Assembly: GCA_949291295.1 (NCBI GenBank)
Contig: CASEVE010000005.1
Span: 1-64,000 of the forward strand
Length of the DNA stretch: 64,000 nucleotides
Direction: 5' to 3'
Origin: an uncultured Olsenella sp.
Lineage (GTDB): Bacteria; Actinomycetota; Coriobacteriia; Coriobacteriales; Atopobiaceae
The first letter of the stretch is position 1; each line of letters opens with the position of its first letter. The notes beneath the pieces are model-generated. The model saw only the letters and a program-made list of their open reading frames with translations, was not told the DNA's origin and searched no databases. This document shows positions 15,098-23,722 of this stretch, piece after piece. The translations under genes were made by a program, and so were the position numbers.

Positions 15098-16375
15098 ATG
15101 ACGTTTAAGAATAGAGTTGTAACCGCGGGTCTCACCGTTCTTCTTGCGGCGGGTCCCGCTTCCATTGCGCTTGCCCCCTCTGGTGTGGCCATTGCCGACC
15201 CCGCCTCCGAGCTTGATCGCGTAGCCGCGGAGCTCGAGAGCCTTGGCGATGAGCTCTCCGAGCGTCAGGACCAGCTTTCTGGAGCCACCTCCGAGCTTGA
15301 GGACACGGACTACCAGATTTCCCAGAAGAAGCAGAACATCGAGCAGACTCGCGCTGAACTTGAGGCGCAGCGCGAGCTTCTCGGCAGCAACATGAGGGGC
15401 GCCTATAAGTCCGGTTCCGAGGGGCTTCTCGATTTCATCTTGGGGTCCACGAGCGCCGAGGAGCTCGCGAGCCGCATCTTCTATCTTGACAGGATCTCTG
15501 ACCAGCAGGCTGCCAACATCTCTGAGGTGGCGTCGCTCTCCAACCAGCTCGACAGGGAGCTTTCCGAGCTCGAGGACCAGCAGGCGTCTCAGCAGGGCCT
15601 TGTCGACGACCTTCAGTCTCAGGTAAACGATTATCAGACTAGGGTCGCAGAGGCCGAGAGCCTCTACGACTCCCTCGACGCTCAGGTTAAGGCTGAGCTC
15701 GAGGCTCGCGAGAAGGAAAACGAGCGCGTCCAGGCTGCCCTTGAGGCTGTGGAGCGCAACAAGGCACAGCAGGAGGCACTTGCAGCCCAGCAAGCAGCCG
15801 AAACTCAGGGTGAGTCTTCTAGCGAGAGCACTCAGACGACGGACGAGACGACTCATGATTCTGATAAAGCTGAGGACAGTCAGACCGCGCAGCCCTCGAC
15901 TCCCGAGCCGGAGCCCGAGGTGACCCCCGAGCCCGAACCTGAGCCCGAGCCCGAGGTGACCCCCGAGCCCGAACCTGAGCCCGAGCCGGAGCCGGCGCCA
16001 TCTGAGCCCGTTGAGGAGGAGCCCGAGAGCTCCGCTCCGAGTGGTCAGGGCCTTGCGACCGCATATGCTCAGATTGGCAAGCCCTACGTCTATGGTGCCA
16101 CGGGTCCCAATGCCTTCGACTGCTCTGGCCTCATCTGTTACAGCTATGGCTATGCTCGTGGTAGGACCACGGGAGACATGATTGCCTCGCTTCAGAGCAC
16201 GGGCGATTGGAAGACCGATATGAGCCAGCTCAATGTCGGTGACCTCATCTTCACGAGCTATGGTCATGTTGGCATCTACGTTGGCAACGGGCGCCTCGTC
16301 CATGCCGCCAACCCCGCTACAGGTGTTATCGAGGGCCAGGTCTGGTCCTTCATCGGCGGAGGCTCCTACTACTAG
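15098..16375 (+). CDS. Secreted NlpC/P60 peptidoglycan hydrolase with coiled coil
   Basis: This 425-residue protein is likely exported and cleaves cell-wall peptides. It has an N-terminal signal peptide (VVTAGLTVLLAAGPASIALA, ending near residue 34). Next come a long heptad-rich coiled coil (35-235; ELDRVAAELESLGDEL and similar) like those of PcsB/CwlO-type hydrolases that dock with FtsEX, a Glu/Ser/Thr-rich linker, a Pro-Glu repeat (270-300) and a C-terminal NlpC/P60 domain. The catalytic cysteine is in FDCSGLICY and the histidine in YGHVGIYVG. ATG 15098 follows GAAAGGACT. The C-terminal domain closely resembles that of the broken gene at 7597. An FtsEX partner is not in the window. It is bounded by the apt terminator and a small hairpin at 16380-16396. 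Confidence 0.9.
   Translation: MTFKNRVVTAGLTVLLAAGPASIALAPSGVAIADPASELDRVAAELESLGDELSERQDQLSGATSELEDTDYQISQKKQNIEQTRAELEAQRELLGSNMRGAYKSGSEGLLDFILGSTSAEELASRIFYLDRISDQQAANISEVASLSNQLDRELSELEDQQASQQGLVDDLQSQVNDYQTRVAEAESLYDSLDAQVKAELEAREKENERVQAALEAVERNKAQQEALAAQQAAETQGESSSESTQTTDETTHDSDKAEDSQTAQPSTPEPEPEVTPEPEPEPEPEVTPEPEPEPEPEPAPSEPVEEEPESSAPSGQGLATAYAQIGKPYVYGATGPNAFDCSGLICYSYGYARGRTTGDMIASLQSTGDWKTDMSQLNVGDLIFTSYGHVGIYVGNGRLVHAANPATGVIEGQVWSFIGGGSYY
15905..16000 (+). repeat. In-frame tandem repeat coding for Pro-Glu spacer
   Basis: A 36-base unit coding for PEVTPEPEPEPE-type residues occurs about twice in tandem (GAGGTGACCCCCGAGCCC recurs 36 bases apart) and then decays into GAGCC-type triplet repeats. 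The unit is a multiple of three, so changes in copy number would lengthen or shorten the wall-spanning spacer of the NlpC/P60 protein without breaking the frame. Confidence 0.8.
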
Positions 16376-16410
16376 AACCGAGCGCTTGGAGCGCTCTTGC
16401 GAGAAGGGAA

Positions 16411-18024
16411 TTGAGCGTCGTGAGAAGTTGGCGCAGAGGATTGTCCGAGGGGACCGTCCAGCGTCGCTTCTCACGACGCTTTCAAGTGAGCCTCGTCGGT
16501 GAGGGCGCGCTTGTCGGTCTTTTTGGCGGTGCCATTGTTACTCTCTACCGCCTTGCCCTCAGCTGGGCCGAGCACGCCCTTCGTTGGGTAACGGGCTCTG
16601 CAGCTGGAAGTCCGGTATCTATAGCCGCATGGTTTTTCTGCCTTCTTGTCCTTCTCGTCCTGGTGTCGGTGCTTCTCAGATGGGAGCCGACCACATCTGG
16701 ATCTGGCATCCCACAGGTGGACGCAGAGGTGGAGGGAGCCCTTGACGCTCCCTGGAAGAGAATTATCCCCGCAAAGTTTGCTGAGGGTACGCTTCTTGCA
16801 CTTGCGGGGCTTTCTCTTGGCCGCGAGGGTCCCTCGGTCCAGCTTGGAGGCATGTCGGGCAAGGCCGTCTCTCGCATGCTGGGCAGAAAGAGGGGAGAGG
16901 AGCGTCTCTTGATCACCTGCGGGGCGGCCGCGGGTATGTCCGCTGCGTTCCACGCGCCCTTTACGGGGGTTCTCTTTGCGCTCGAGGAGATTCACAAGCA
17001 GTTTAGCGCTCCGCTCATCATCTCCGTCATGTGCTCGGCGGTTGCGGCGGACCTTCTCGTTTCTCAGGTGGTTGGCCTTGAACCGGTTCTCAGCCTCTCG
17101 CTCCAGCAGAATCTCCCCCATGCGATGTATCCTCTGGTCATCATCCTTGGTATGTTGTGCGGAGTGATTGGTGCCCTCCACAACAGGGGAATGTTTGCCT
17201 TCCAGAATCTCTTTTCGAGGATTGGTGCCCACCTTCCGCAGTCCCGGCTCGTCATTCCCTTTGCGCTTGCCGGTGTGGCGGCCTTCGTCTGGCCCGAGCT
17301 CATGTGCGGGGGAGAGGCGATTATCGAGATGCTGCTCTCACCTGCGGGTCTCTCTTTGGGGACCATTTTGGCCCTGCTCGTTGGCAAGTACGCTTTTACT
17401 GCGATTTGCTTTGGTTCGGGCGCACCCGGCGGAACGCTCTATCCGCTCGTTGTGATGGGTGGACTGTTTGGGGGATTGTTCTGCTCTGTCATGAATGGTC
17501 TTTCAATAACCGAACACATGTACTTCTTGAACTTTGTTGCCTTGGGTGTTGCGGGGCTGTTTTCCGGTGTGGTGAGAGCGCCCGTGACAGCCGTTGTGCT
17601 TGTGTTTGAGCTTACGGGTTCGCTAGACGCGCTTTTGTCTGTGACCCTGGTCTCGATACTTGCATATGTGACTTCCAGCCTTACGGAAACGGATGCGTTC
17701 TACGAGCACCTTCTGAGGCCGCTGCTTGAAAAAGCTTCCAAGGAGGCCAGACGCTCAATTGATGAGCCGCATTCTCAGAAGAAGGATCTTGGAACGGTAC
17801 TTGTTGGGCCGGGGAGTCGCTTGGAGGGCCTTTGCGTGCGAGACGTGCCATGGCCTGACGCGATTCGTTTGGTAACGATAGAGCGCGCCGGGGTGGAAAT
17901 CATCCCAACCGGTGACACGCGCATTCATGCCATGGACGAACTGCTTTTCATTGCGGGAGAGTCTGCGACGGATGATGCGAGGCTGAAGCTGAGCCTCATG
18001 TGTGCTCCACGTCTAGACCAATAG
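16411..18024 (+). CDS. CLC family chloride channel or H+/Cl- exchanger with TrkA-C domain
   Basis: The 537-residue product is an integral membrane protein with the CLC anion-pathway signatures GSGIPQ (97-102), GREGP (137-141, containing the gating glutamate) and GSGAPGGTLYPL near 335, where many family members have G-x-F-x-P. The gating glutamate followed by proline and valine is the pattern of chloride-type CLCs, not fluoride-type CLC-F. From about residue 460 a TrkA-C-like domain (LVGPGSRLEGLCVRDV) follows, which may bind a ligand. TTG 16411 has GAGAAGGGA just before it; a GTG at 16420 is an alternative start. Whether it works as channel or exchanger is open, since the proton glutamate region reads ALEEIHKQF and needs an alignment. 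Confidence 0.88.
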   Translation: MSVVRSWRRGLSEGTVQRRFSRRFQVSLVGEGALVGLFGGAIVTLYRLALSWAEHALRWVTGSAAGSPVSIAAWFFCLLVLLVLVSVLLRWEPTTSGSGIPQVDAEVEGALDAPWKRIIPAKFAEGTLLALAGLSLGREGPSVQLGGMSGKAVSRMLGRKRGEERLLITCGAAAGMSAAFHAPFTGVLFALEEIHKQFSAPLIISVMCSAVAADLLVSQVVGLEPVLSLSLQQNLPHAMYPLVIILGMLCGVIGALHNRGMFAFQNLFSRIGAHLPQSRLVIPFALAGVAAFVWPELMCGGEAIIEMLLSPAGLSLGTILALLVGKYAFTAICFGSGAPGGTLYPLVVMGGLFGGLFCSVMNGLSITEHMYFLNFVALGVAGLFSGVVRAPVTAVVLVFELTGSLDALLSVTLVSILAYVTSSLTETDAFYEHLLRPLLEKASKEARRSIDEPHSQKKDLGTVLVGPGSRLEGLCVRDVPWPDAIRLVTIERAGVEIIPTGDTRIHAMDELLFIAGESATDDARLKLSLMCAPRLDQ

Positions 18025-18025
18025 G

Positions 18026-18125
18026 GGAAGCCCAAGACCTCCATGAGAAAGAGAATACTCTCTCTACTTTACATAAGATATATTATCATGGGTTAGTATA
18101 TCTACACACCTATGCTTGGGCTTCC
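18026..18125. other. 11-bp inverted repeat around an AT-rich core
   Basis: GGAAGCCCAAG (18026-18036) is the exact reverse complement of CTTGGGCTTCC (18115-18125). The 78 bases between are strongly AT-rich for this genome, and include GATATATTATCATGG and GTATATCTAC. The segment starts just after the CLC stop and ends before the small membrane-protein gene, so it may be the CLC transcript end, the promoter of the small gene, or a small mobile relic. Confidence 0.55.
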
Positions 18126-18172
18126 GCTCAGATATACTTTGAGGAAATAGGCTTTGACGGACTGGAGCACGG

Positions 18173-18322
18173 ATGGACAGGACCAACAGAGACCTCTATC
18201 GGTATCTGAGGCACCGTGACAGAAGGAGGCGGCCAAGACTCTGGCCGTTGCTCCTTCTCATTGTCGTTCTCGTCTTGTTGTTCATGCTCCTATTTCGCAC
18301 GAGGATTCTCATAGTCCTCTAA
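18173..18322 (+). CDS. Small single-pass membrane protein (49 aa)
   Basis: ATG 18173 follows GGAG by six bases and opens a 49-codon frame ending in TAA at 18320-18322. The N-terminal half is very basic (RHRDRRRRPRLW) and is followed by an uninterrupted hydrophobic stretch (PLLLLIVVLVLLFMLLF) and a short RTRILIVL tail. That composition is what a small inner-membrane protein with its N-terminus in the cytoplasm would show, and is unlikely by chance in a GC-rich spacer. The family is not recognised. It points toward the trxB gene on the opposite strand, whose stop is 62 bases away. The AT-rich region before it could contain its promoter. Confidence 0.6.
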   Translation: MDRTNRDLYRYLRHRDRRRRPRLWPLLLLIVVLVLLFMLLFRTRILIVL

Positions 18323-18383
18323 CAAATCCGCCTGAGTGATTATTCTGCCTCGCCCCCTCTGTCGATCAAAGGCCTCGGTCTGA

Positions 18384-19337
18384 TTACCCGTCGATTGGTC
18401 TTCCGAGAAAAGCCGCGGCGCTTGTGGCAGCTATGGCTCCGTCTGAAGCGGCTGTAATGATCTGTCTTAGGGACTTTGATCGAGTATCGCCCGCAACAAA
18501 GAGCCCCGGCGTTTTGGTGGCCATACGATCGTCTGTCAACACGTAGCCGGAAGAATCAAGGTCAACAAGTTCATTGACGAGCTGCGCCTGCGGTTCGCGG
18601 CCAACAAACACAAAGATGCCAAAGGAGCCTTCTTCATGGGACTCCTCATACGTCGAGCCTGTGGCATTGTCCCTCAGGACGAGCGTCTTTGGAAGATCCT
18701 CTCCGTCAACAGAGACAATACTTGTGAGCAGGCGAATCTCTACCTTCTCGTTATGCTCGAGCTCCTCTATGAGCGCCGCCTGCGCCCTGAGATGGTCTTT
18801 GCGAACGATCATCGTAACCTTGCTCGCAAAACGAGTGAGAAACAAGGCCTCCTCGGCGGCTGAGTTTCCGCCTCCAACTACAAACACTTGTTTGCCTCTG
18901 TAGAACATTCCGTCGCATGTCGCGCAATATGAGACTCCGTGGCCCGAGAAGTGCGTCTCTCCTTGAAACCCTGCGAGTCGGGGTTCTGCGCCGGTTGCCA
19001 GGATTACCGCTCGCGTATCGTAATCGGCGCCTGAGGTTGATACATAGAACCTGCCAGTCTCCGTGTTGTGGCTCACCGATGAGACCGGTTTCATTTGTAT
19101 GTTTGCCCCGAGGTCCACAGCCTGGTTCTTCATGGCGTCTACCAGGGAGAATCCGTCGACGTGCGGAACGCCAGGATAGTTATCAACCTCACTGGTGAGG
19201 ATTACCTGTCCTCCAATTGCCTCACGCTCGAGCATGACGGTGTCAAGCAGGGATCGTTGGGCATAGATTGCGGCAGAAAGACCTGCTGGTCCCCCGCCGA
19301 CAATCACAAGGTCTTTAGAAATGGCGTGCTGTGACAT
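18384..19337 (-). CDS. trxB: Thioredoxin-disulfide reductase
   Basis: TrxB reduces thioredoxin with NADPH through FAD and a redox disulfide. The 317 residues are the low-molecular-weight bacterial type. Visible motifs are the FAD-binding GGGPAGLSAA (14-23), the redox-active CATC (138-141), the NADPH-binding VVGGGNSAAEE near 153-163, and the second FAD motif GLFVAGD near 280. The start at 19337 has AAGGGGAG before it. It is a single gene followed downstream by the small membrane protein on the opposite strand. Thioredoxin itself is not in the window. Confidence 0.95.
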   Translation of the reverse strand: MSQHAISKDLVIVGGGPAGLSAAIYAQRSLLDTVMLEREAIGGQVILTSEVDNYPGVPHVDGFSLVDAMKNQAVDLGANIQMKPVSSVSHNTETGRFYVSTSGADYDTRAVILATGAEPRLAGFQGETHFSGHGVSYCATCDGMFYRGKQVFVVGGGNSAAEEALFLTRFASKVTMIVRKDHLRAQAALIEELEHNEKVEIRLLTSIVSVDGEDLPKTLVLRDNATGSTYEESHEEGSFGIFVFVGREPQAQLVNELVDLDSSGYVLTDDRMATKTPGLFVAGDTRSKSLRQIITAASDGAIAATSAAAFLGRPIDG

Positions 19338-19406
19338 GTCACTCCCCTTTCAGAATCTGCATATGATGAGGATACCCTCTCGCTCCCCTTTTGAGGCAAT
19401 AAATGA

Positions 19407-19437
19407 GAGCCGATAACCAACACTTGGCTATCGGCTC
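19407..19437 (-). terminator. Terminator after the uracil permease gene
   Basis: GAGCCGATA (19407-19415) pairs perfectly with TATCGGCTC (19429-19437). Read on the minus strand it lies 24 bases after the permease stop, followed by a T-rich tract (TCATTTATT). Confidence 0.75.
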
Positions 19438-19460
19438 AAAAGACAAGAATGGAGACTTTG

Positions 19461-20723
19461 CTACTCGGATTTTGGACGTGGGAGAATGAGGTTCATCAGG
19501 ATTCCCACAAGTGTGGATGTGGCCATTCCGGGAAGCGTGTAGTCGCCAATGGGGATTGCGATGCCCGAGGTCTCCATGCCTACGCCGAGGATGATGACAA
19601 CCGAGGCAATCATGAGGTTTCGATTAACGTCAAAGTCAACTTGGTTGGACACGAGCATGCGAAGACCGTTGGAAGCAATGAGGCCAAACAGAAGAAGGCT
19701 CACTCCGCCCATGACAGGCCCCGGAATGGATTGGATGAGAGCCGCGAGTTTGGGGCAGAAGCCTCCAACAATCAGGGCAAAGCCCGCCGCATACCAGAAG
19801 ATCTGCGTTGAGTAGACGCGCGTAACGCTCATGACGCCAATGTTCTCCGCATAGGTCGTCGTTGGCGGGCCTCCCAGGAAGCCGGAGATAACGGTTGACA
19901 GGCCGTCACCTGCAAGCGAGCGAGGAAGCATCTTGCGATAGTCCTTGCCAACGATCTCGCCGACAGCAAGCAGGTGACCGATGTGCTCGATGACAACGAC
20001 GATGGCAACAGGAGCAACAAGCGCGATGGCGCCGGGATCGAAGACGGGCGTGGAGATGTGGGGCAGACCTATCCAGGCCGCATTGGCCACGGGCTCAAAG
20101 TCAACGATGCCAAGCGCAAGAGACAGCAGGTAGCCAACGATAATGGCGAGAAGAACGGGAACGGTGCCGATGATTCCACCCATGCTGGAGAACACGACAG
20201 CCGCGATGAGGGTGACAAAGGCAACGATGGCACCGACGCCATAGAACACGCTCGTCCCAGCGGAGTCGGTGGTCATAAACGCCATGTCTGCCGCTGTTGC
20301 GGCCAAACCAACACCGATGACCACCATGACGGACGCGACAAGAACCGGCGGGAGAAGACGGTCAAGCCAGCCTGTTCCGACAAGACGGATGATGCCAGCA
20401 ACTATCAGAAAGACAAGACCCGCAACGATTACGCCCGACATTGCGGCCGCAAGGCCCTTGGTGGCTCCAACAGCGAGAATCGGACTGATAAAGGCAAATG
20501 AGCTGCCGAGGTAGCTCGGTATTTTGTTTCCTGTGACGAGCAGGTAGCAAATGGTGCCAATGCCCGAGCACATGATGGCAACGTTGGGATCAAGGCCTGT
20601 GAGCACGGGGACGAGCACCGTGGACCCAAACATGCTCATCATGTGCTGTATTCCAAGAGGGATTGCGCGCCCAATCGAAACGCGGTCATCGACACCGATA
20701 ATCTCACGCTCTTGTGAGCTCAT
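19461..20723 (-). CDS. uraA: Uracil/xanthine NCS2 permease, UraA-type
   Basis: This 420-residue polytopic membrane protein belongs to the nucleobase-ascorbate transporter (NAT/NCS2) family, which imports uracil or xanthine with protons. Family marks are the QHMMSMFG segment near residue 26, the substrate-binding VVIEHIGHLLAVGE near 240 (with the key glutamate), and the NAT signature region GGPPTTTYAENIGVMSVTRV near 285-304. That TTYAENIGV form is the one found in UraA and related uracil permeases. The start at 20723 has AGGAGCGTGAG upstream. It is separated from the next permease by a strong terminator, so the two are probably expressed independently. Confidence 0.9.
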   Translation of the reverse strand: MSSQEREIIGVDDRVSIGRAIPLGIQHMMSMFGSTVLVPVLTGLDPNVAIMCSGIGTICYLLVTGNKIPSYLGSSFAFISPILAVGATKGLAAAMSGVIVAGLVFLIVAGIIRLVGTGWLDRLLPPVLVASVMVVIGVGLAATAADMAFMTTDSAGTSVFYGVGAIVAFVTLIAAVVFSSMGGIIGTVPVLLAIIVGYLLSLALGIVDFEPVANAAWIGLPHISTPVFDPGAIALVAPVAIVVVIEHIGHLLAVGEIVGKDYRKMLPRSLAGDGLSTVISGFLGGPPTTTYAENIGVMSVTRVYSTQIFWYAAGFALIVGGFCPKLAALIQSIPGPVMGGVSLLLFGLIASNGLRMLVSNQVDFDVNRNLMIASVVIILGVGMETSGIAIPIGDYTLPGMATSTLVGILMNLILPRPKSE

Positions 20724-20750
20724 ATCTCACGCTCCTTTCTCGAGGTATAG

Positions 20751-20778
20751 AAAAAGGCCCGGGCAGGGTGCCCGGGCC
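20751..20778 (-). terminator. Terminator between the two permease genes
   Basis: GGCCCGGGCA (20756-20765) pairs perfectly with TGCCCGGGCC (20769-20778) around a three-base loop. On the minus strand the stem is followed by TTTTT (20755-20751). It ends the transcript of the gene at 20791-22104, 12 bases after its stop. Confidence 0.92.
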
Positions 20779-20790
20779 GGGGATTTGGTG

Positions 20791-22104
20791 CTAGACGACG
20801 AGGAAGTAGACGACGAAGGCAAAGACGGCGACCCACATGAGGGGCTTAACCTTCTTGAGCTGACCGGTGACGGCAGCAACGATCACGTAGGCAATGAAGC
20901 CAAACCCGATGCCGTTGGAAATCGAGTACGTGAAGGGCACGCCAGCGATGATCAGGAAGGCAGGAAGGCCCTCGAGCAGGTCGGACCAGTCGATGTCAAC
21001 GACGTCACTCATCATGAGGAAGCCGACAAACACGAGCGCACCGCAGGTGGTAGCGGAGTTGACGATGGAGATGAGGGGCGAGAAGAATGCCGCAACGATG
21101 AAGAGCAGGCCAGCGGTGATGGACGTAAGGCCCGTGCGACCGCCGTCTGCGGCGCCGGAGGCAGACTCGACGAACGTGGTGATCGAGGAGGCACCAACAA
21201 GGCCGCCCACGGCAGCGGCGGCGGAGTCGACGATGAGAATCTCCTTGATGTTGTCGACGCGACCGTCCTCCTCGATGAAGTCGCCCTGCTTGGCCACGGC
21301 CATCGCAGTGCCCATGGTGTCGAAGAAGTCAGACATCATGAGGGAGAACGCGAGCACGAGAAGCGTTGGGTTGGTGACGGCCTTGGCGATGCCCATGACA
21401 CCGGACTCATCGGCCTGGAACGGCGCTCCAAACGAGGAGAAGTCAAGGCCAGAAACGATGCCGGACGGAAGCTGGGTCACCCCGAGAGGAATGCCGACGA
21501 TGACGGAAACGATGATGCCAAGAAGAAGAGATCCCTTGACGTTCATGGCGTACAGGACGATCGTCGCCACAATGGAGACGAGGCCAACGATAAAGGTGGG
21601 GCTAAAGACGTCACCAAGAGCAACCATGGTGGACTCGTCGGCAACGATGATGCCGCCGTCCTTGAGGCCGATCATCGCGATGAAAAGGCCGAGGCCAACC
21701 GAGATGGCGTGGCGCAGCGAAACAGGGATCGCATCCATGATTGCCTCGCGCAGACCACAGAGAACGAGGATCAGGATGGCAATGCCCTCAACGAACACGA
21801 CCGCGCTTGCGGCGTGCCAGTCTCCTCCGGCAACGACGGCGAGGGTAAATGCAAATATCGCGTTGATTCCCATACCCGAGGCGCAGGCGAGGGGCCTGTT
21901 GGAGAAGAGGCCCATGAGGATGGTCATGATGCCGGCGCCAACGCACGTGGAGGTGACAGCCGCGGTGGCGGAGATGCCTGCGGCCTCCAGCAGCGGAGGG
22001 TTCACAGCGATGATGTACGCCATCGCAAGGAACGTGGTGAGTCCGGCGCGGACCTCCTGGCCGGTGCTCGAGCCCCTCTCCCGCATCTTGAAGAACTTTT
22101 CCAT
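20791..22104 (-). CDS. AzgA-type NCS2 permease (adenine/hypoxanthine/guanine)
   Basis: A 437-residue, 12- to 14-helix membrane transporter of the AzgA branch of NCS2. N-terminal LTTFLAMAYIIAVNPPLLE and ACASGMGINAIFAF are diagnostic of this branch, and a later GASSITTFVESASGAADGGR segment matches the family's substrate region. Members import hypoxanthine, guanine or adenine with protons. The 3' end is a strong terminator. With uraA next door, apt at 14450 and dut, this stretch is concerned with nucleobase and nucleotide salvage. The exact purine cannot be predicted by eye. Confidence 0.9.
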   Translation of the reverse strand: MEKFFKMRERGSSTGQEVRAGLTTFLAMAYIIAVNPPLLEAAGISATAAVTSTCVGAGIMTILMGLFSNRPLACASGMGINAIFAFTLAVVAGGDWHAASAVVFVEGIAILILVLCGLREAIMDAIPVSLRHAISVGLGLFIAMIGLKDGGIIVADESTMVALGDVFSPTFIVGLVSIVATIVLYAMNVKGSLLLGIIVSVIVGIPLGVTQLPSGIVSGLDFSSFGAPFQADESGVMGIAKAVTNPTLLVLAFSLMMSDFFDTMGTAMAVAKQGDFIEEDGRVDNIKEILIVDSAAAAVGGLVGASSITTFVESASGAADGGRTGLTSITAGLLFIVAAFFSPLISIVNSATTCGALVFVGFLMMSDVVDIDWSDLLEGLPAFLIIAGVPFTYSISNGIGFGFIAYVIVAAVTGQLKKVKPLMWVAVFAFVVYFLVV

Positions 22105-22176
22105 GAAGTAACATCCCTTTCTTTCGCTACGTACACTACGAGCTATGCCTTCCTCGCCAGAAGCGAGGGGGACAAA

Positions 22177-22623
22177 CTAGACTCCACTCGAGCCAAAGCC
22201 GCCGACGCCGCGGTCGGTCTCGTCAAGCTCGTCTACCTCGACGAGCCTGACCACGGGAACGCGCTGAATAACGAGCTGCGCGATGCGCTCTCCCCTTTCG
22301 ATGACGATGTCGTGCTCATTATCGAGATTAACGGCGCACACCTTGAGCTCGCCGCGGTAGTGGGCGTCAATGAGGCCCGGCGTATTGGCCATTGAGAGGC
22401 CCTTTTTCAGAGCCAGCCCGCTTCTCGGCTGAACAAAGCCGGCATATCCTTCCGGAATGGCAATGGCGAGTCCCGTGGATATGAGGCGACGCTCGTGCGG
22501 AGCGAGCGTGACGCTCTCATTTGAGCGAAGATCAAGACCCGCGTCTCCCTCGTAGGCATAGGAGGGGAGCTCAACGCTTGGGTCAAGTCTCTTGATGGGA
22601 AGATCGATTCTGGAATCAGTCAT
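22177..22623 (-). CDS. dut: dUTP diphosphatase
   Basis: Dut hydrolyses dUTP to dUMP, keeping uracil out of DNA and feeding thymidylate synthesis. The 148 residues are the trimeric type. Motifs in order: [14 protein letters not shown] motif 1 (here [10 protein letters not shown] near 25-34), [10 protein letters not shown] (motif 2, about 72), [13 protein letters not shown] (motif 3, about 88), [10 protein letters not shown] (motif 4, about 113), and motif 5 [10 protein letters not shown] at the C-terminus. The gene starts at 22623, overlapping the end of nrdR by eight bases, so both are translated from one message. Confidence 0.96.
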   Translation of the reverse strand: MTDSRIDLPIKRLDPSVELPSYAYEGDAGLDLRSNESVTLAPHERRLISTGLAIAIPEGYAGFVQPRSGLALKKGLSMANTPGLIDAHYRGELKVCAVNLDNEHDIVIERGERIAQLVIQRVPVVRLVEVDELDETDRGVGGFGSSGV

Positions 22624-23065
22624 TGAGGCTCCTCAGCTCCTCGCTAAACTCATCAACGTCCTTGAAGTCACGATAGACGGACGCAAAGCGAACATAGGCA
22701 ACCTTATCAACGCTCACGAGCCTCTTGAGGACCATGCTGCCAAGGTTGACGGATGATATTTCTAGCGTGCCGGAATCCCTCAGCTCGGATTCGATGCTGT
22801 CAATTAGCGAGGACAGCTCCGACACGAGAACGTCTCTTTTAACCGTGGCCGTAACGAGGCCGCGCATGAGCTTTTGGCGGTCAAAGGGCTCTTTGTGACC
22901 GTCACGCTTGATTACCACGAGCGGCATCTCTTCGCATCGTTCGTAGGTTGTGAAGCGAAAGCCGCATTTCGTGCACTCGCGACGACGACGGATTGCGTCG
23001 TTTCCCTCTGAGGGCCTCGAGTCAACAACCTTGGATTCCTCGCAGCCGCATTTGGGACAGCGCAT
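22616..23065 (-). CDS. nrdR: Transcriptional repressor NrdR
   Basis: NrdR represses ribonucleotide reductase genes according to ATP/dATP levels. The 149 residues have an N-terminal zinc ribbon ([10 protein letters not shown] ... [13 protein letters not shown]) and an ATP-cone ([19 protein letters not shown] near 50-68). The start at 23065 is chosen because GAGGAGGTTAC lies directly before it and it puts the first zinc cysteine at residue 3; the open frame extends further upstream without family resemblance. Lying between the LysM/lexA pair and dut, it repeats the lexA-LysM-nrdR order of other Actinobacteria. No NrdR box was found inside the window, as expected without nrd genes. Confidence 0.96.
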   Translation of the reverse strand: MRCPKCGCEESKVVDSRPSEGNDAIRRRRECTKCGFRFTTYERCEEMPLVVIKRDGHKEPFDRQKLMRGLVTATVKRDVLVSELSSLIDSIESELRDSGTLEISSVNLGSMVLKRLVSVDKVAYVRFASVYRDFKDVDEFSEELRSLND

Positions 23066-23166
23066 GTAACCTCCTCGATAAAAGCCACCATGAGAAGGTA
23101 TCACAAAACGTCCAAAAGTTCTCGAAGGTTCACGCGCGGAAACGAAGTGGACGCAGGGGCGAGATG

Positions 23167-23601
23167 TTATCCCAAGCCTGGCACGAGCAGCTTTTGCCCA
23201 GGGCGTAAGGGGCCTTCGTCGATGTTGTTGGCGCATCGCATCCAAGCGACGATTTCAGCTGTTGGAACCTCGTCCAAAGAAGACGTTTCTGCAAGAGACC
23301 AGAGCGTGTCTCCGCTGTCAACGACAACGGTGCACTTGGGCGCCGATTCGATCTGGCGGAGCGATGCCTGGTGCGCGAGGGTGTCAGAGACCGTCGACAG
23401 GACAAGGAGAAATGCGATGAGAGCGACTGATGAGATGGTGAGCGAAAGACACTGACGGCGTGAGAGCTGGGGTTGGACTCGTCTGCAGGAGGCCTTCTTC
23501 TCGGTGCGAGCGCAACGGCCTCCACGGATGAGAAACAGCTCGTAGGATCGAGCGTCGATGGCTGCGGTGCCATCGAAGGCGAAGGCGGTGTTTGGCGTCA
23601 T
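23167..23601 (-). CDS. LysM protein divergent from lexA, probable SOS cell-division inhibitor
   Basis: The 144-residue product has a basic cytoplasmic N-terminus (about 1-50), one membrane segment (LTISSVALIAFLLVLSTV, about 52-69) and a C-terminal LysM domain (VVVDSGDTLWSLAE ... LRPGQKLLVPG). The start at 23601 has AAGGGGACAG upstream. This architecture and position match YneA of Bacillus and ChiZ (Rv2719c) of mycobacteria, SOS-induced inhibitors that lie divergently next to lexA. Two LexA-box-like sites stand in the shared 187-base intergenic region. The role is inferred from architecture and synteny, since sequence conservation among these proteins is low. Confidence 0.8.
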   Translation of the reverse strand: MTPNTAFAFDGTAAIDARSYELFLIRGGRCARTEKKASCRRVQPQLSRRQCLSLTISSVALIAFLLVLSTVSDTLAHQASLRQIESAPKCTVVVDSGDTLWSLAETSSLDEVPTAEIVAWMRCANNIDEGPLRPGQKLLVPGLG

Positions 23602-23671
23602 TTCTGTCCCCTTTCTCTGTGTTGGGACCGTTATACCGACGGCACCGGACAATAATTCGCTCTGGAATACT

Positions 23672-23685
23672 AGAACGCGTGTACC
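23672..23685 (-). promoter_or_regulatory. Weak LexA-box-like site before the LysM gene
   Basis: AGAACGCGTGTACC differs from the Gram-positive consensus CGAACRNRYGTTYC at two positions (first base and one T in the right half). It lies 71-84 bases upstream of the LysM gene start. Confidence 0.45.
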
Positions 23686-23722
23686 CAAGTATGACAGTAC
23701 ATGCGTTCGTGTCAAGAGAAAA

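Noticed and set aside
15905..16000. Tandem repeats as a possible CRISPR array
   Set aside because: The repeats are contiguous, in frame and coding, with no spacers between them. No CRISPR-like array was found anywhere in the window.
18000..18209. 69-codon frame after the CLC gene
   Set aside because: It starts inside the CLC gene, runs through the AT-rich inverted repeat, and overlaps the better-supported small membrane protein in another frame.
20551..22395. Long plus-strand frames over the two permease genes, dut and their spacers
   Set aside because: They are antisense to recognised membrane transporters, and their products are hydrophilic mirror images with no domain.
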